Shown piece after piece: positions 16,530-25,827 of a DNA stretch of 64,000 nucleotides. This DNA is from Bradyrhizobium genosp. L (GTDB taxonomy: Bacteria; Pseudomonadota; Alphaproteobacteria; Rhizobiales; Xanthobacteraceae). The DNA lies in NCBI RefSeq assembly GCF_015624485.1, contig NZ_CP061378.1, positions 868,001 to 932,000 on the forward strand. Reading direction: 5' to 3'. Made by a program: the position numbers and the translations under genes. The notes under the pieces are model-generated. The model was not told the DNA's origin, ran no database searches, and worked only from the letters and a program-made list of their open reading frames with translations. How positions within the stretch are numbered: the stretch's first letter is position 1; each line of letters opens with the position of its first letter.

Positions 16530-18212
16530 TCAGCCGGCGGCTGCGTGACTCTCAGTCGCCGTGCTTGACCCCGGCACGGCAATTCGCGGAATAGCGGCGA
16601 TTACACGAGCCATGGCCATTAGTGTCACGTCCCCGTAGTCTTCACCTGCTGTACGCGAAGCGTGATCCTGGATGGCGTCCACGACTCGATGATCCAGCCC
16701 AAAGGTTCGAGCAATCGTTTTGAGGCGGTGCCGCCATGCGTGATTGGGTTGAACGCGCTTGTCCGTAACAATAGTTCGAACGAAGTCCACTACGCGCTTG
16801 TAAGAGCCCTTCGCGAACAGCGGGCCATCATCGGAGTCTCCCACGAAGCGAATGAAACCTAAGTCGATCAGGTGCTGATGTACTGGCACCAGTCGATATT
16901 GACCTGACTTGATACTGCCGGCAGCCGGGTTGAAATCGAATATGTGATGCCCGGAGTCCTTACGAACGTCTTCTTTGCGAAGCTGCAATGCCTCGGCAAT
17001 GCGGCAGCCGGTGTAACAAGCGATGAGCGGTGCCCATCGCTTGGCTGCAGCGGTCTTGGCGTCCTCTTTCGGCTTCTGCTCGTATGCAAGGCAAGCGGTG
17101 AAGATCGCCCTGGCTTCTTCATCCATGAAGCCCTTCGGGCGGGTCCGTTTTTTCTTCTCCGCTTTGAGCTTGATTACGTCTGCCGGATTCTTGGACAGCT
17201 TCCGATTGTCAACACCCCATCCGAATACGGACCTGATTCCCGGTAGATCACCGTCTTTCAAGGTCTTGACGGTTACGACCTCCAGACGCGCATCCTTGTA
17301 CGCGAGCATGTCTGCCTCTGTCACACGGCCAGCATTGTCATGCCCCAGGTGTTTTATCAGCCGATCTATAGCTCCCTTGTAGGCGTCATGAGTGCTTTGA
17401 CTCCGTCCCGTGGCCTTGGCTTCCGTCCACCAGTGATCAAAAAGGCCTGTAATTGTCTGTTTCGGCTTGACCGCTGCTACGCTTTCGAGCGGCGGGAAGC
17501 GTTGAGCTTTTGGATCAGGCGAGTAATCGCCCTCCGCGTTGCGACGGAGCTGCCAGCCGGCATCAAGGCTGGCTGTCGCGACAAGGCGAAGAAAGCGCCG
17601 CCGAACGTCGGAGTTTAGATGTATGCGGTGACGGATCAGAACCCAATCCGCAAGAAGCCCGAAACGGTCTTCCAGCGCGTCATGCTGATCGACTGGGAGT
17701 GCGTCAACAGCCGCACTCAGATCACCGCGACCAAACAGTTCGATCGCGGCGTCCGTTTCGTTCGGGATCAACGCTGCGGGCGGTGGCTTCCTGACGCGAC
17801 CTTCAAGCGCTGCCCGACTGAGCGCCTTGTGATACATCCAAGCGTCAGCTTCGCCGGGGTTGTCGCGGTGGATCTCCTGATAGAGACGATACGTCTCTCC
17901 GCTCAGCGCAACCATGTCCTTGTGACTGAGGCTGATGGGGGGTGCTTCAGTCAGATCGAAGAGCCGGCGAAGATGGTCCAGAGCGTTGGCCTGCCGCGCC
18001 TCGGCAATGGTTTTATCATCGGTCCCGAGGCTAAACGACACGTCGGTTCCGATCGTCACCGTCCGGACGAACGGATAGTCGTCTGGCGGACTAATGCTGA
18101 GCAACACGCGCATGCCGCGCAGTCGATCTACGATCTTGGTGGGGACGCGAATTCGGAACTGGGGAACGGTCGAGCCGGCTCGTTTGGACATTGAAAACTT
18201 CAGAGAAACCAT
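16530..18212 (-). CDS. int: Tyrosine recombinase (phage-type integrase)
   Basis: 560 residues from the ATG at 18212 (MVSLKFSMSKRAG); a GTG at 18227 and an ATG at 18191 are alternatives. A long N-terminal arm-binding region is followed by a SAM-like core-binding domain (QSTHDAYKGAIDRLIKHLGHD). The catalytic domain has Arg in TGCRIAEALQL, His-x-x-Arg in HAWRHRLKT, His in IQDHASRTAGEDYG, and the nucleophile Tyr in EDYG. All key residues are present, so it should be active. It is encoded next to the 3' end of tRNA-Thr and points away from it, the standard arrangement for integration into that tRNA. Confidence 0.92.
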   Translation of the reverse strand: MVSLKFSMSKRAGSTVPQFRIRVPTKIVDRLRGMRVLLSISPPDDYPFVRTVTIGTDVSFSLGTDDKTIAEARQANALDHLRRLFDLTEAPPISLSHKDMVALSGETYRLYQEIHRDNPGEADAWMYHKALSRAALEGRVRKPPPAALIPNETDAAIELFGRGDLSAAVDALPVDQHDALEDRFGLLADWVLIRHRIHLNSDVRRRFLRLVATASLDAGWQLRRNAEGDYSPDPKAQRFPPLESVAAVKPKQTITGLFDHWWTEAKATGRSQSTHDAYKGAIDRLIKHLGHDNAGRVTEADMLAYKDARLEVVTVKTLKDGDLPGIRSVFGWGVDNRKLSKNPADVIKLKAEKKKRTRPKGFMDEEARAIFTACLAYEQKPKEDAKTAAAKRWAPLIACYTGCRIAEALQLRKEDVRKDSGHHIFDFNPAAGSIKSGQYRLVPVHQHLIDLGFIRFVGDSDDGPLFAKGSYKRVVDFVRTIVTDKRVQPNHAWRHRLKTIARTFGLDHRVVDAIQDHASRTAGEDYGDVTLMAMARVIAAIPRIAVPGSSTATESHAAAG

Positions 18213-18217
18213 TGGTC

Positions 18218-18240
18218 TGTGTGGCACTTTTGTGTGGCAC
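18218..18240. repeat. Direct repeat of TGTGTGGCAC
   Basis: Two copies of TGTGTGGCAC (18218-18227 and 18231-18240) are 13 bp apart at the integrase start, between the integrase and the tRNA. They fit arm-type integrase sites or an operator for int. Confidence 0.4.
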
Positions 18241-18285
18241 TCAGGACCGAATTTCCAATAAAATCAATGCATCCAATGGGATAAG

Positions 18286-18360
18286 TGGTGCTGCCAGACA
18301 GGATTGAACTGTCGACCTCTCCATTACCAATGGAGTGCTCTACCACTGAGCTACGGCAGC
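18286..18360 (-). tRNA. tRNA-Thr(GGT)
   Basis: 75 nt including an encoded CCA. Acceptor GCTGCCG/TGGCAGC, D-arm, anticodon stem CTCCA/TGGAG around loop TTGGTAA (anticodon GGT) and a TTCAATC T-loop all fold correctly. The integrase lies immediately 3' of it, so the tRNA 3' half is the inferred attachment site; the gene remains intact after integration. Confidence 0.95.
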
Positions 18361-18647
18361 ATGCCCGGGAAAAACTGAATCGGCCAAAGGCCCGTCCAAG
18401 CGGGCGGTTCTTGCCACAGGCCTCCCTTTGGCGCAAGCAAAACAGCATGCCTTTTGCCCGCGAAATCGGCGGAGTGGACGTTCCGCATTGGCGAATGCGC
18501 CCAATCTGGCCGATTCCGGCCTGATTTGGTTCCCGATCCGCCACGGCTGTCGAATCACGCGGTGACAGGGCAACTGGCCGACCGGGCAGGGTGCGCGGGC
18601 CGCGCGCATTGTCTATTCTCGGCAGGCGAGGCATCGGCGGTTTGAGA

Positions 18648-18854
18648 ATGTCGAAGATGACGGGCGATCAGGGCAAGGGCAGCGGACAGGCCGGGTCCCG
18701 CGTGAAGGATTCGCGACAGGATCGGCTCAAATCGGCGCTGCGCGAAAACCTGAAGCGGCGGAAATCGCAGGCGCGCGGTCGCGAGGATACGATACCTTTC
18801 GAACCGACCGACGCCGCTCCGGATGACGCGGGCGGAAGCGAGCCGCAGCGCTAG
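18648..18854 (+). CDS. Small basic conserved hypothetical protein
   Basis: 68 residues from the ATG at 18648. It is rich in Lys, Arg, Gly and Ser (DSRQDRLKSALRENLKRRKSQARGRE), then has an acidic tail. It is likely unstructured or nucleic-acid-binding. It is the first backbone gene after the tRNA and resembles short proteins found near murA/hisD loci in related bacteria; that recollection is not verified. Confidence 0.6.
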   Translation: MSKMTGDQGKGSGQAGSRVKDSRQDRLKSALRENLKRRKSQARGREDTIPFEPTDAAPDDAGGSEPQR

Positions 18855-18881
18855 CGCGCGTAAACGAGTGGGGCGCCGAGG

Positions 18882-20585
18882 ATGGCTGCAGACGACACGA
18901 CGATCAACCGGCTGAACGCCACCACCACCGCCTTTCCACGTCTCGAACAGACCTTTCCCACGCTGACCGCGCACGAGATCGACCGCATGCGCCGGTTCGG
19001 CGAGCCGCGGGCGTTCAGGGACGGCGAGACGCTGTTCGAGACCGGCAGGCCCGGGCCCGGCATGTTCGTGGTATTGGCAGGCCAGGTCGCGATCACCCAG
19101 CGCGACGGCCTCGGCCGCGTCGCGCCTGTGATCGACCAGGGGCCAGGCCAGTTCCTTGCCGAGATCGGCCAGCTCTCCGGCCGCCCCGCATTGGTCGACG
19201 GCCATGCCGAGGGCGAGGTCGAGACGCTGCTGCTGCCGCCGCAACAGTTGCGCGCGCTGTTGGTCGCCGAGGCCGATCTCGGCGAACGCATCATGCGCGC
19301 GCTGATCCTGCGCCGGGTCAGCCTGATCCAGGGTGGCGCCGGCGGGGCGGTGCTGATCGGGCCGGTCTCGGTCGGCAACATTGCGCGGCTGCAGAATTTT
19401 CTGACGCGCAACGGCCAGCCGCATCACGTCCTCGACCCCGATGCCGACAAGGATGCCGCCGACCTCGTCGCGCGCTATTCGGCGGCGCGCGCCGAACTGC
19501 CGCTGGTCGTCTGCCCGAACGGCACAGTGCTTCGGAATCCATCCGAGACCACGCTTGCGATGGCGCTCGGCATGATCAGCGGCAAAACCCACGACAAGCT
19601 CTACGATGTCGCCGTGGTCGGCAGCGGTCCAGCCGGGCTTGCCACCGCGGTCTACGCCGCCTCGGAAGGGCTCTCGGTCGCGGTGTTCGATTCCCGCGCC
19701 TATGGCGGGCAGGCCGGCGCCAGCATGCGGATCGAGAACTATCTGGGATTTCCGACCGGCATTTCCGGTCAGGCGCTGGCCGGGCGCGCCTTCAACCAGG
19801 CCAATAAGTTCGGTGCCGAGATGCTGATCCCGGTCTCGATCAAGTCGCTCGACTGCTCGAAGGCGTCGGGCGCGTTTTCGCTGCTCACCGAATGCGGCCA
19901 CACGCTACGCGCCAAATCCGTGGTCGTCGCCAGCGGCGCGCGCTATCGCCGGCCCGAGATCGACAATCTCGATGCTTATGAGGGCCGCGGCGTCTGGTAC
20001 TGGGCCTCGCCGATCGAGGCGGGGCTCTGCGCTCAGCAGGAGGTGGTGCTGGTCGGCGGTGGCAATTCCGCGGGACAAGCGGCGGTGTATCTGTCGGCGC
20101 ATGCCCGCAAGGTCGTCATGATGATCCGCGGCGGCGGGTTGGGCGCCAGCATGTCGCGCTATCTGATCGAGCGCATCGAGGCGACGCCGAACATCGAATT
20201 GATGTTCAACACCGAGGTGATCGGGCTCGATGGCGCCGAGACGCTGGAACGGGTGCGCTGGAAGAGCCGGCTCGCGCCCGACGAATTCACGCTTCCCATC
20301 CGCAATCTCTTTTTGTTCGTCGGCGCCGATCCGGCCACCAGCTGGCTCGACGGCTGCGGCGTGCAGGTCGATCGCGGCGGCTTCGTGATGACCGGTGCGG
20401 CGCAGAGCGGCGGTGAGGGCGCGCCCGCCGTCCCGCTGCTGCAGACCACCGTGGCTGGCGTGTTCGCGGTCGGCGACGTCCGCTCCGGCTCGGTCAAGCG
20501 CGTCGGCGGCGCCATCGGCGAGGGCGCCCAGGTGGTCGCCGCGCTGCACGGCTATCTCGCCGATGCGGGCAGTCCGTCGTTGTGA
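18882..20585 (+). CDS. Cyclic-nucleotide-binding domain fused to thioredoxin-reductase-like flavoprotein
   Basis: 567 residues. Residues about 20-150 form a CNB-type beta-roll (FRDGETLFETGRPGPGMFVV, then FLAEIGQLSGRP). A linker precedes a thioredoxin-reductase-like part: FAD motif VVGSGPAGLATA (about 245), NADPH motif VLVGGGNSAGQAA (about 388) and the late FAD motif GVFAVGDVRSG (about 526). Where thioredoxin reductases carry CxxC, this protein reads GVWYWASPIEAG, so the redox disulfide is absent and thioredoxin cannot be its substrate in the usual way. An NAD(P)H-flavin oxidoreductase controlled by a small ligand is the best guess. The phosphate-binding cassette is not the canonical cAMP one. 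Confidence 0.82.
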   Translation: MAADDTTINRLNATTTAFPRLEQTFPTLTAHEIDRMRRFGEPRAFRDGETLFETGRPGPGMFVVLAGQVAITQRDGLGRVAPVIDQGPGQFLAEIGQLSGRPALVDGHAEGEVETLLLPPQQLRALLVAEADLGERIMRALILRRVSLIQGGAGGAVLIGPVSVGNIARLQNFLTRNGQPHHVLDPDADKDAADLVARYSAARAELPLVVCPNGTVLRNPSETTLAMALGMISGKTHDKLYDVAVVGSGPAGLATAVYAASEGLSVAVFDSRAYGGQAGASMRIENYLGFPTGISGQALAGRAFNQANKFGAEMLIPVSIKSLDCSKASGAFSLLTECGHTLRAKSVVVASGARYRRPEIDNLDAYEGRGVWYWASPIEAGLCAQQEVVLVGGGNSAGQAAVYLSAHARKVVMMIRGGGLGASMSRYLIERIEATPNIELMFNTEVIGLDGAETLERVRWKSRLAPDEFTLPIRNLFLFVGADPATSWLDGCGVQVDRGGFVMTGAAQSGGEGAPAVPLLQTTVAGVFAVGDVRSGSVKRVGGAIGEGAQVVAALHGYLADAGSPSL

Positions 20586-20930
20586 GGATGATTTCTAACC
20601 CGTCATCCTGAGAGGATGTGAGGCTATGTCCTCATCCACCGCTGTCATCGCCCGGCCTGTGCGCAATTGCGCACATGGACCGGGCGACCCAGTACGCCGC
20701 GGCCCATCGGCTCAGGCACAGCCGCCTCTGGAATACTGGATCACCCGCATGCGCGGTGATGACACCAAATGAGACGGGTAGACCAACCCCGTCATCCTGA
20801 GGCGCGAGCCTCTTCGGCGAGCCTCGAAGGATGAATCGGCCCGGCTGGTGGCCGTCGATCCTTCGAGGCTCGCAAGGGCTCGCGCCTCAGGATGACGGGT
20901 CTAACAAACTTGCAAATTGAGAGGCAAACC
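20586..20930. repeat. Intergenic inverted repeat of Bradyrhizobium type
   Basis: No gene. A long inverted repeat has arms starting near 20786 (CCCGTCATCCTGAGGCGCGA) and ending near 20900. Single partial copies of the same unit lie around 20600. This resembles the extragenic palindromes scattered through Bradyrhizobium genomes. Confidence 0.6.
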
Positions 20931-21239
20931 ATGTCAAAAGGCTGCACCCATCTCGCCGGCATCCAGGATGTCACGCCGAGCGCGCTCGGCTGCGAGGAAT
21001 GCCTCAAAAGCGGCAGCCCGTGGCTGCATCTGCGGATCTGCCGGACCTGCGGCCATGTCGGCTGCTGCGACGATTCTCCGCACAAGCACGCCACCGCGCA
21101 TTTCCATGCCACCGGCCATCCCATCATCGAGGGCTACGATCCGCCGGAGGGCTGGGGCTGGTGCTATGTCGACGAGGTGCTGTTCGACTTGTCGAAACGC
21201 AAGACGCCGCATAACGGGCCGATCCCGCGCTATTATTGA
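20931..21239 (+). CDS. UBP-type zinc-finger protein
   Basis: 102 residues. The Cys/His pattern of a UBP (ZnF-UBP) domain is complete: CTHL near the start, CEECL, CRTCGHVGCCD, then HKHATAHFHATGHP. In eukaryotes this fold binds the ubiquitin C-terminus; the bacterial stand-alone role is unknown. A trailing WGWCYVDEVLFDL segment is typical of the bacterial form. It follows the flavoprotein gene across the repeat region, so functional coupling is possible but unproven. Confidence 0.85.
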   Translation: MSKGCTHLAGIQDVTPSALGCEECLKSGSPWLHLRICRTCGHVGCCDDSPHKHATAHFHATGHPIIEGYDPPEGWGWCYVDEVLFDLSKRKTPHNGPIPRYY

Positions 21240-21369
21240 AACAAGTTCTCAGCGAGCGCATGTCACCGCCGCCCGCTTCATGACATGTCACCCATCCTGC
21301 CATCCAAGCATGTAGCAATTTCCGGGAACCCATCGTAACGTGGCGCGGGTTCTCAGCGGGGAGTGCGCC

Positions 21370-21870
21370 ATGTCGACGTTAGTGCTTGTGCACGTCATCA
21401 TCAGTCTCGTTGCCATCGTCGCCGGCCTGGTCGTGATGTTCGGGCTGCTCGGTTCGAAATCGATGCCCGGCCTGACCGCGATCTTCCTGGCGCTGACGAT
21501 CCTGACCAACGCCACGGGACTTGTGATTCCGCCGCTGATTACGGAGAAGCTGCTGCCGTCGCAAATCATCGCGATCCTGTCGCTGGTGCTGCTGGCGATC
21601 GCCTGCATCGCGCTCTACGCCATGCATCTGAAGGGCGCTTGGCGGCCGATCTATATCGTGACCGCGATGGTCTCGCTCTATCTCAACTGCTTCGTGCTCG
21701 TGATCCAGAGCTTCCTCAAGATCCCCGCGCTGCAGGCGCTGGCACCGGCGGTGCCGCCGAACCCGCCGGGCGGCCCGGTCTTCGGCGCCGTGCAGGGCAT
21801 CGTGCTGGTGTTCTTCGTGCTTGTGATCATCGGCATCTGGCGCCGTTACAGGCCGGTCACGTTCGCCTGA
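21370..21870 (+). CDS. Integral membrane protein, unknown function
   Basis: 166 residues from the ATG at 21370 with GGGGAG upstream. About five hydrophobic segments are visible (residues about 3-24, 33-55, 65-85, 92-112 and 138-160), with short loops and an Arg-rich cytoplasmic end (RRYRPVTFA). No motif points to a substrate. It is followed on the same strand by an alpha/beta hydrolase gene. Confidence 0.7.
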   Translation: MSTLVLVHVIISLVAIVAGLVVMFGLLGSKSMPGLTAIFLALTILTNATGLVIPPLITEKLLPSQIIAILSLVLLAIACIALYAMHLKGAWRPIYIVTAMVSLYLNCFVLVIQSFLKIPALQALAPAVPPNPPGGPVFGAVQGIVLVFFVLVIIGIWRRYRPVTFA

Positions 21871-21956
21871 TTCATTTGCGCCTGCTCAACGCCTTGTCAT
21901 TCCAGGTTCTCGCTTCGCGAGCCCCTGAATGACGACCTATCAACGGAGTGCTTCCC

Positions 21957-22781
21957 ATGCCCACCATCACCACCAAGGACGGCGTCGAGATCTTCTACAA
22001 GGACTGGGGCAAGGGACAGCCGATCGTGTTCAGCCACGGCTGGCCGCTGTCGTCGGATGATTGGGACACCCAGATGCTGTTCTTCCTCAGCCACGGTTTT
22101 CGCGTCGTCGCGCATGACCGCCGTGGCCATGGCCGCTCCAGCCTGGTTGCCGACGGCCACGACATGGACCACTACGCCGACGATCTTGCTGCGGTCACCG
22201 CGCATCTCGACCTCAAGGACGCCGTCCATGTCGGCCATTCCACCGGCGGCGGCGAGGTCGTGCACTACATCGCGCGCCACGGCGAGAGCCGGGTGGCGAA
22301 GGCTGCGATCCTTTCTGCCGTGCCGCCGTTGATGGTGCAGACGCCGGCCAATCCCGGCGGCCTGCCGAAATCCGTGTTCGACGGTTTGCAGGCCCAGCTT
22401 GCGGCCAACCGCTCGCAATTCTATCGCGATCTCGCGTCCGGTCCGTTCTATGGCTTCAACCGGCCCGACGCCAAACCGTCGGAAGCGGTGATCCAGAACT
22501 GGTGGCGCCAGGGCATGATGGGCGGCGCGAAGGCGCATTACGACGGCATCGTCGCCTTCTCGCAGACCGATTTCACCGAGGACCTGAAAAAGATCAGCGT
22601 CCCGGTGCTGGTGATGCATGGCGATGACGACCAGATCGTGCCCTACGCCGATTCCGCCCCGCTCTCGGCCAAGCTGTTGAAGAACGGCACGCTGAAAACC
22701 TACCAGGGCTTTCCGCACGGCATGCCGACCACGGAAGCCGAAACCATCAACGCGGATCTGCTGGCGTTCATCAAGGGTTGA
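21957..22781 (+). CDS. Alpha/beta hydrolase, cofactor-free haloperoxidase type
   Basis: 274 residues from the ATG at 21957. The fold markers of non-heme chloroperoxidases are present: [12 protein letters not shown] (oxyanion region), HDRRGHGRS, nucleophile Ser in VGHSTGGGE (about 97), Asp in HGDDDQIVP and His in FPHGMP. The triad is intact. Such enzymes act as esterases/perhydrolases on small acids; the physiological substrate is unknown. A decayed fragment of another gene lies immediately downstream. Confidence 0.85.
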   Translation: MPTITTKDGVEIFYKDWGKGQPIVFSHGWPLSSDDWDTQMLFFLSHGFRVVAHDRRGHGRSSLVADGHDMDHYADDLAAVTAHLDLKDAVHVGHSTGGGEVVHYIARHGESRVAKAAILSAVPPLMVQTPANPGGLPKSVFDGLQAQLAANRSQFYRDLASGPFYGFNRPDAKPSEAVIQNWWRQGMMGGAKAHYDGIVAFSQTDFTEDLKKISVPVLVMHGDDDQIVPYADSAPLSAKLLKNGTLKTYQGFPHGMPTTEAETINADLLAFIKG

Positions 22782-22783
22782 GG

Positions 22784-22918
22784 GTGAGCGTCACGCACGT
22801 GAGGGACACGCCGGCCTATATGACGACGTCGGAACAGCTCGGCCGCGCCATGCTCAAGGTCGTCCGCGACGGTTACCCGAAGCCGGTGCTGGAGAGCGAG
22901 GACATCAACCGCCTCTGA
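22784..22918 (+). pseudogene. C-terminal remnant of an NAD(P)-binding epimerase-like SDR
   Basis: A 44-codon frame directly after the hydrolase reads YMTTSEQLGRAMLKVVRDG then PKPVLESEDINRL. This matches the usual C-terminal end of YwnB/NAD-epimerase-like oxidoreductases. Nothing of the Rossmann N-terminus is present upstream, where the intact hydrolase sits. It is probably the leftover of a gene displaced by rearrangement. Confidence 0.5.
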
Positions 22919-23002
22919 CGGCCCGGCGGGGCCGGTTCCCTCGGCCGGTTTTCCGTCGGCGGCGCGGTACTTTCTGCGCCGCGAGGCGTTATAGTGGCCG
23001 CC

Positions 23003-23431
23003 ATGCTCTCGCCCTCTCCCCTGAAACTGATCGCGCTCGATCCCGATGACCTCGCGGTGATCTCGGCCCATGTGCAGGACGCCAAGGTTCTGGCCGCCGA
23101 CATCATATGGCGGCAGAACGAGAAGCGGCTGGTGGTCGGGCTGAACCGGCTGGACTGGGAACAGACCCTGTCGGGCGGCACCTGCTCGCGGCGGCTGATC
23201 GCGGCCCTTAGGTTCGACCGGGTGCTGGCCTGCAAGTCGCGCAATATCGACCTGGAGACCCCGGAGGCGACGTTGGATCTGCTCGGGATCGAATTCCATG
23301 CCTCCGACCCGCCCGGCGGCAGCGCGCTGTTGATGTTCGGCCAGGGCGCGGCGCTGCGGCTGGATGTCGAGTGCCTGGAGTGTGAATTGACCGATCTCGG
23401 GGCGGATGAACTGGGGACGGGGCTGGGGTAG
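23003..23431 (+). CDS. DUF2948 family protein
   Basis: 142 residues from the ATG at 23003 (a GTG at 22994 is also open). The start SPLKLIALDPDDLAVISAHV and the following QDAKVLAADIIW are typical of DUF2948, a family confined largely to Alphaproteobacteria and encoded just upstream of hisD. Function is unknown. The mixed alpha/beta sequence has no membrane segment. Confidence 0.82.
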   Translation: MLSPSPLKLIALDPDDLAVISAHVQDAKVLAADIIWRQNEKRLVVGLNRLDWEQTLSGGTCSRRLIAALRFDRVLACKSRNIDLETPEATLDLLGIEFHASDPPGGSALLMFGQGAALRLDVECLECELTDLGADELGTGLG

Positions 23432-23520
23432 GAATGACGGACTGGCAAGGGTTGACGGCCATAATCCGCCGCGCCATTGAGCAGGGGACCTGATCCCTTG
23501 AGTCACCTTAGAAAGCCGCC

Positions 23521-24816
23521 ATGCCCGTTCGCCTGGACCGACAGAGCGCCGATTTCGACCAGCGTTTCCGCGACTTCCTGGCGGCCAAGCGCGAGGTGTC
23601 GGCCGACGTCGAGCGCGCCACCCGTGCCATCGTCGATGACGTCATCGCCCGCGGCGACGCGGCGCTGCTGGAAGCGACCAAAAAATTCGACCGACTGGAC
23701 ATCGAGGCGGGCGGCCTGCGCGTCACCGCCGCCGAGATCGATGCTGCGGTCGGCGCCTGCGACCCCAAGACCGTCGACGCCCTGAAATTCGCGCGCGACC
23801 GGATCGAGACCTTCCATCGCCGCCAGATGCCGAAGGATGAACGCTTCACCGATGCCGCAGGGGTCGAGCTGGGCTGGCGCTGGAGCGCGGTCGATGCCGT
23901 CGGCCTGTACGTGCCCGGCGGCACCGCGGCCTATCCGTCCTCGGTCTTGATGAACGCGGTGCCGGCCAGGGTCGCCGGCGTGCCGCGCGTCGTGATGGTG
24001 GTGCCGGCACCGGACGGCAAGCTCAACCCGCTGGTGCTGGCGGCAGCGCAGCTCGGTGGCGTCGCGGAGATCTACCGGGTCGGCGGCGCCCAGGCGGTGG
24101 CGGCGCTGGCCTATGGCACCGCGACCATCGCGCCGGTGGCAAAGATCGTCGGTCCCGGCAATGCCTATGTAGCCGCCGCCAAGCGGCTGGTGTTCGGCAA
24201 GGTCGGCATCGACATGATCGCCGGCCCGTCCGAGGTGCTGGTCATCGCCGACGACACCGGCAATGCCGACTGGATCGCCGCCGATCTGTTGGCGCAGGCC
24301 GAGCATGACGTCAGCGCGCAGTCGATCCTGATCACGGACTCGGCGCGGCTCGCCGCCGATGTCGAGCGTGCGGTGGAAGCCCAGCTTGCGACCCTGCCGC
24401 GCGAAAAGATCGCGCGTGCCTCATGGGACGATTTCGGCGCCGTGATCAAGGTGGCGAAGCTCGACGACGCGGTCGAACTTGCGAACGCGATCGCCGCCGA
24501 GCATCTCGAGATCATGACCGCAGATGCGGAAGCGTTGTCGACAAAAGTCCGCAACGCGGGCGCGATCTTCCTCGGCGCCCATACGCCGGAGGCGATCGGC
24601 GACTATGTCGGCGGCTCCAATCATGTGCTGCCGACCGCGCGCTCGGCGCGGTTCTCCTCGGGCCTCGGGGTGCTTGACTTCATGAAGCGAACCTCGATCC
24701 TGAAGTGCGGGCCGGACCAGCTCCGTGCGCTCGGGCCCGCCGCGATGACGCTCGGCCAGGCCGAAGGTCTCGATGCCCATTCACGTTCCGTCGGATTGCG
24801 CCTCAACCTCTCATGA
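23521..24816 (+). CDS. hisD: Histidinol dehydrogenase
   Basis: 431 residues, the usual length. HisD catalyses the last two steps of histidine synthesis, histidinol to histidinal to histidine, with NAD+ and zinc. Conserved blocks are intact: [42 protein letters not shown] and AGPSEVLV. Zinc/active-site residues are in LLAQAEHD (Gln, His), GDYVGGSNH (Asp) and [10 protein letters not shown] (His). Its stop overlaps the start of the UPF0262 gene (ATGA). Confidence 0.97.
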   Translation: MPVRLDRQSADFDQRFRDFLAAKREVSADVERATRAIVDDVIARGDAALLEATKKFDRLDIEAGGLRVTAAEIDAAVGACDPKTVDALKFARDRIETFHRRQMPKDERFTDAAGVELGWRWSAVDAVGLYVPGGTAAYPSSVLMNAVPARVAGVPRVVMVVPAPDGKLNPLVLAAAQLGGVAEIYRVGGAQAVAALAYGTATIAPVAKIVGPGNAYVAAAKRLVFGKVGIDMIAGPSEVLVIADDTGNADWIAADLLAQAEHDVSAQSILITDSARLAADVERAVEAQLATLPREKIARASWDDFGAVIKVAKLDDAVELANAIAAEHLEIMTADAEALSTKVRNAGAIFLGAHTPEAIGDYVGGSNHVLPTARSARFSSGLGVLDFMKRTSILKCGPDQLRALGPAAMTLGQAEGLDAHSRSVGLRLNLS

Positions 24817-25319
24817 CCAAGTCACCCGCCGACGAGGATTCCAACAATCGCATCGTCGCGGTGACGCTCGACGAGGAATCGATCGGCCGTTCCGGGCCGG
24901 ACATCGAGCACGAGCGCGCGATCGCGATCTACGATTTGATCGAACAGAACCTGTTCGCGCCCGAGGGCGCGCAAGCCGGGCCGTATGCGCTGCATATCGG
25001 CATCACCGGCAACCGGCTGATGTTCGAGATCAAGAAGGAAGACGGCTCGCCGGTGGTGGCGCATCTGTTGTCGCTGACCCCGTTCCGCCGCGTCGTGAAG
25101 GACTACTTCATGATCTGCGACAGCTACTACCAGGCGATCCGCACGGCGACGCCGGACAAGATCGAGGCGATCGACATGGGCCGCCGCGGCATCCATGACG
25201 AGGGCTCGCGCACGCTGCAGGAACGGCTCAAGGGCAAGGTGCGCGTCGATTTCGAGACCGCGCGGCGGCTGTTCACGCTGATCACCGTGCTGCACTGGAA
25301 GGGTGAGGGCGCCGGATGA
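24813..25319 (+). CDS. UPF0262 family protein
   Basis: 168 residues; the ATG overlaps the hisD stop, which fixes the start and implies coupling. Conserved stretches include [34 protein letters not shown] and [20 protein letters not shown]. The family is restricted to Alphaproteobacteria, sits downstream of hisD, and has no known biochemical role. Confidence 0.92.
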   Translation: MTKSPADEDSNNRIVAVTLDEESIGRSGPDIEHERAIAIYDLIEQNLFAPEGAQAGPYALHIGITGNRLMFEIKKEDGSPVVAHLLSLTPFRRVVKDYFMICDSYYQAIRTATPDKIEAIDMGRRGIHDEGSRTLQERLKGKVRVDFETARRLFTLITVLHWKGEGAG

Positions 25320-25355
25320 TGTGCGTATCGCCCCCGTCGAAAAAAGCCTGATCGC

Positions 25356-25820
25356 ATGGATGCGCCGCGCGCGCGCAATCCGCAGGCCGTGCTGTTCGCA
25401 TGCGGCCACAACGCCGTGCGCTCGCCGATGGCCGAAAGCCTGCTGCAGCAGATGTTTCCGCACGGGCTCTATGTGCGCTCGGCCGGCGTCAAGAAGGGCG
25501 AGCTCGATCCGTTTGCGGTCGCCGTGATGGCCGAGCTCGGCCAGGATATTTCCCATCACAAGCCGAAGACCTTCGAGGAACTCGAGGATTGGGAAGGGCT
25601 GAACTTCGACCTCATCATCACGCTGTCGCCGGAGGCGCACCACAAGGCGCTCGACCTCACCCGTACCGTCGCCGCCGACGTCGAATACTGGCCGACGCAT
25701 GATCCGACCAACACCAGCGGCAACCGCGAGCAGAAGCTCGCGGCCTACCGCGAGGTGTGCGACGGCCTGCTGCTGCGCATCCGCCGCCGCTTTGCCAGGG
25801 TCGTTGCGGCCAACGGGTAG
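25356..25820 (+). CDS. Low-molecular-weight protein-tyrosine-phosphatase family protein
   Basis: 154 residues. The P-loop CGHNAVRS (Cys16, Arg22) near the N-terminus fits CX5R, and the general-acid Asp is in WPTHDPTN near residue 113. The fold is shared by LMW phosphatases and thioredoxin-linked arsenate reductases; cysteines needed for the latter are not evident, so phosphatase is the safer label. It lies in the hisD-UPF0262-phosphatase-maf run. Confidence 0.82.
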   Translation: MDAPRARNPQAVLFACGHNAVRSPMAESLLQQMFPHGLYVRSAGVKKGELDPFAVAVMAELGQDISHHKPKTFEELEDWEGLNFDLIITLSPEAHHKALDLTRTVAADVEYWPTHDPTNTSGNREQKLAAYREVCDGLLLRIRRRFARVVAANG

Positions 25821-25827
25821 CTTGCAG

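Noticed and set aside
1..18285. Search for a duplicate of the tRNA-Thr 3' end inside the element
   Set aside because: None recognised by eye, so no left attachment site is annotated.
23503..24306. Long antisense frames opposite hisD, katG and other genes
   Set aside because: High-GC shadow frames with low-complexity Arg/Gly/Ala content; the sense strand shows clear families.
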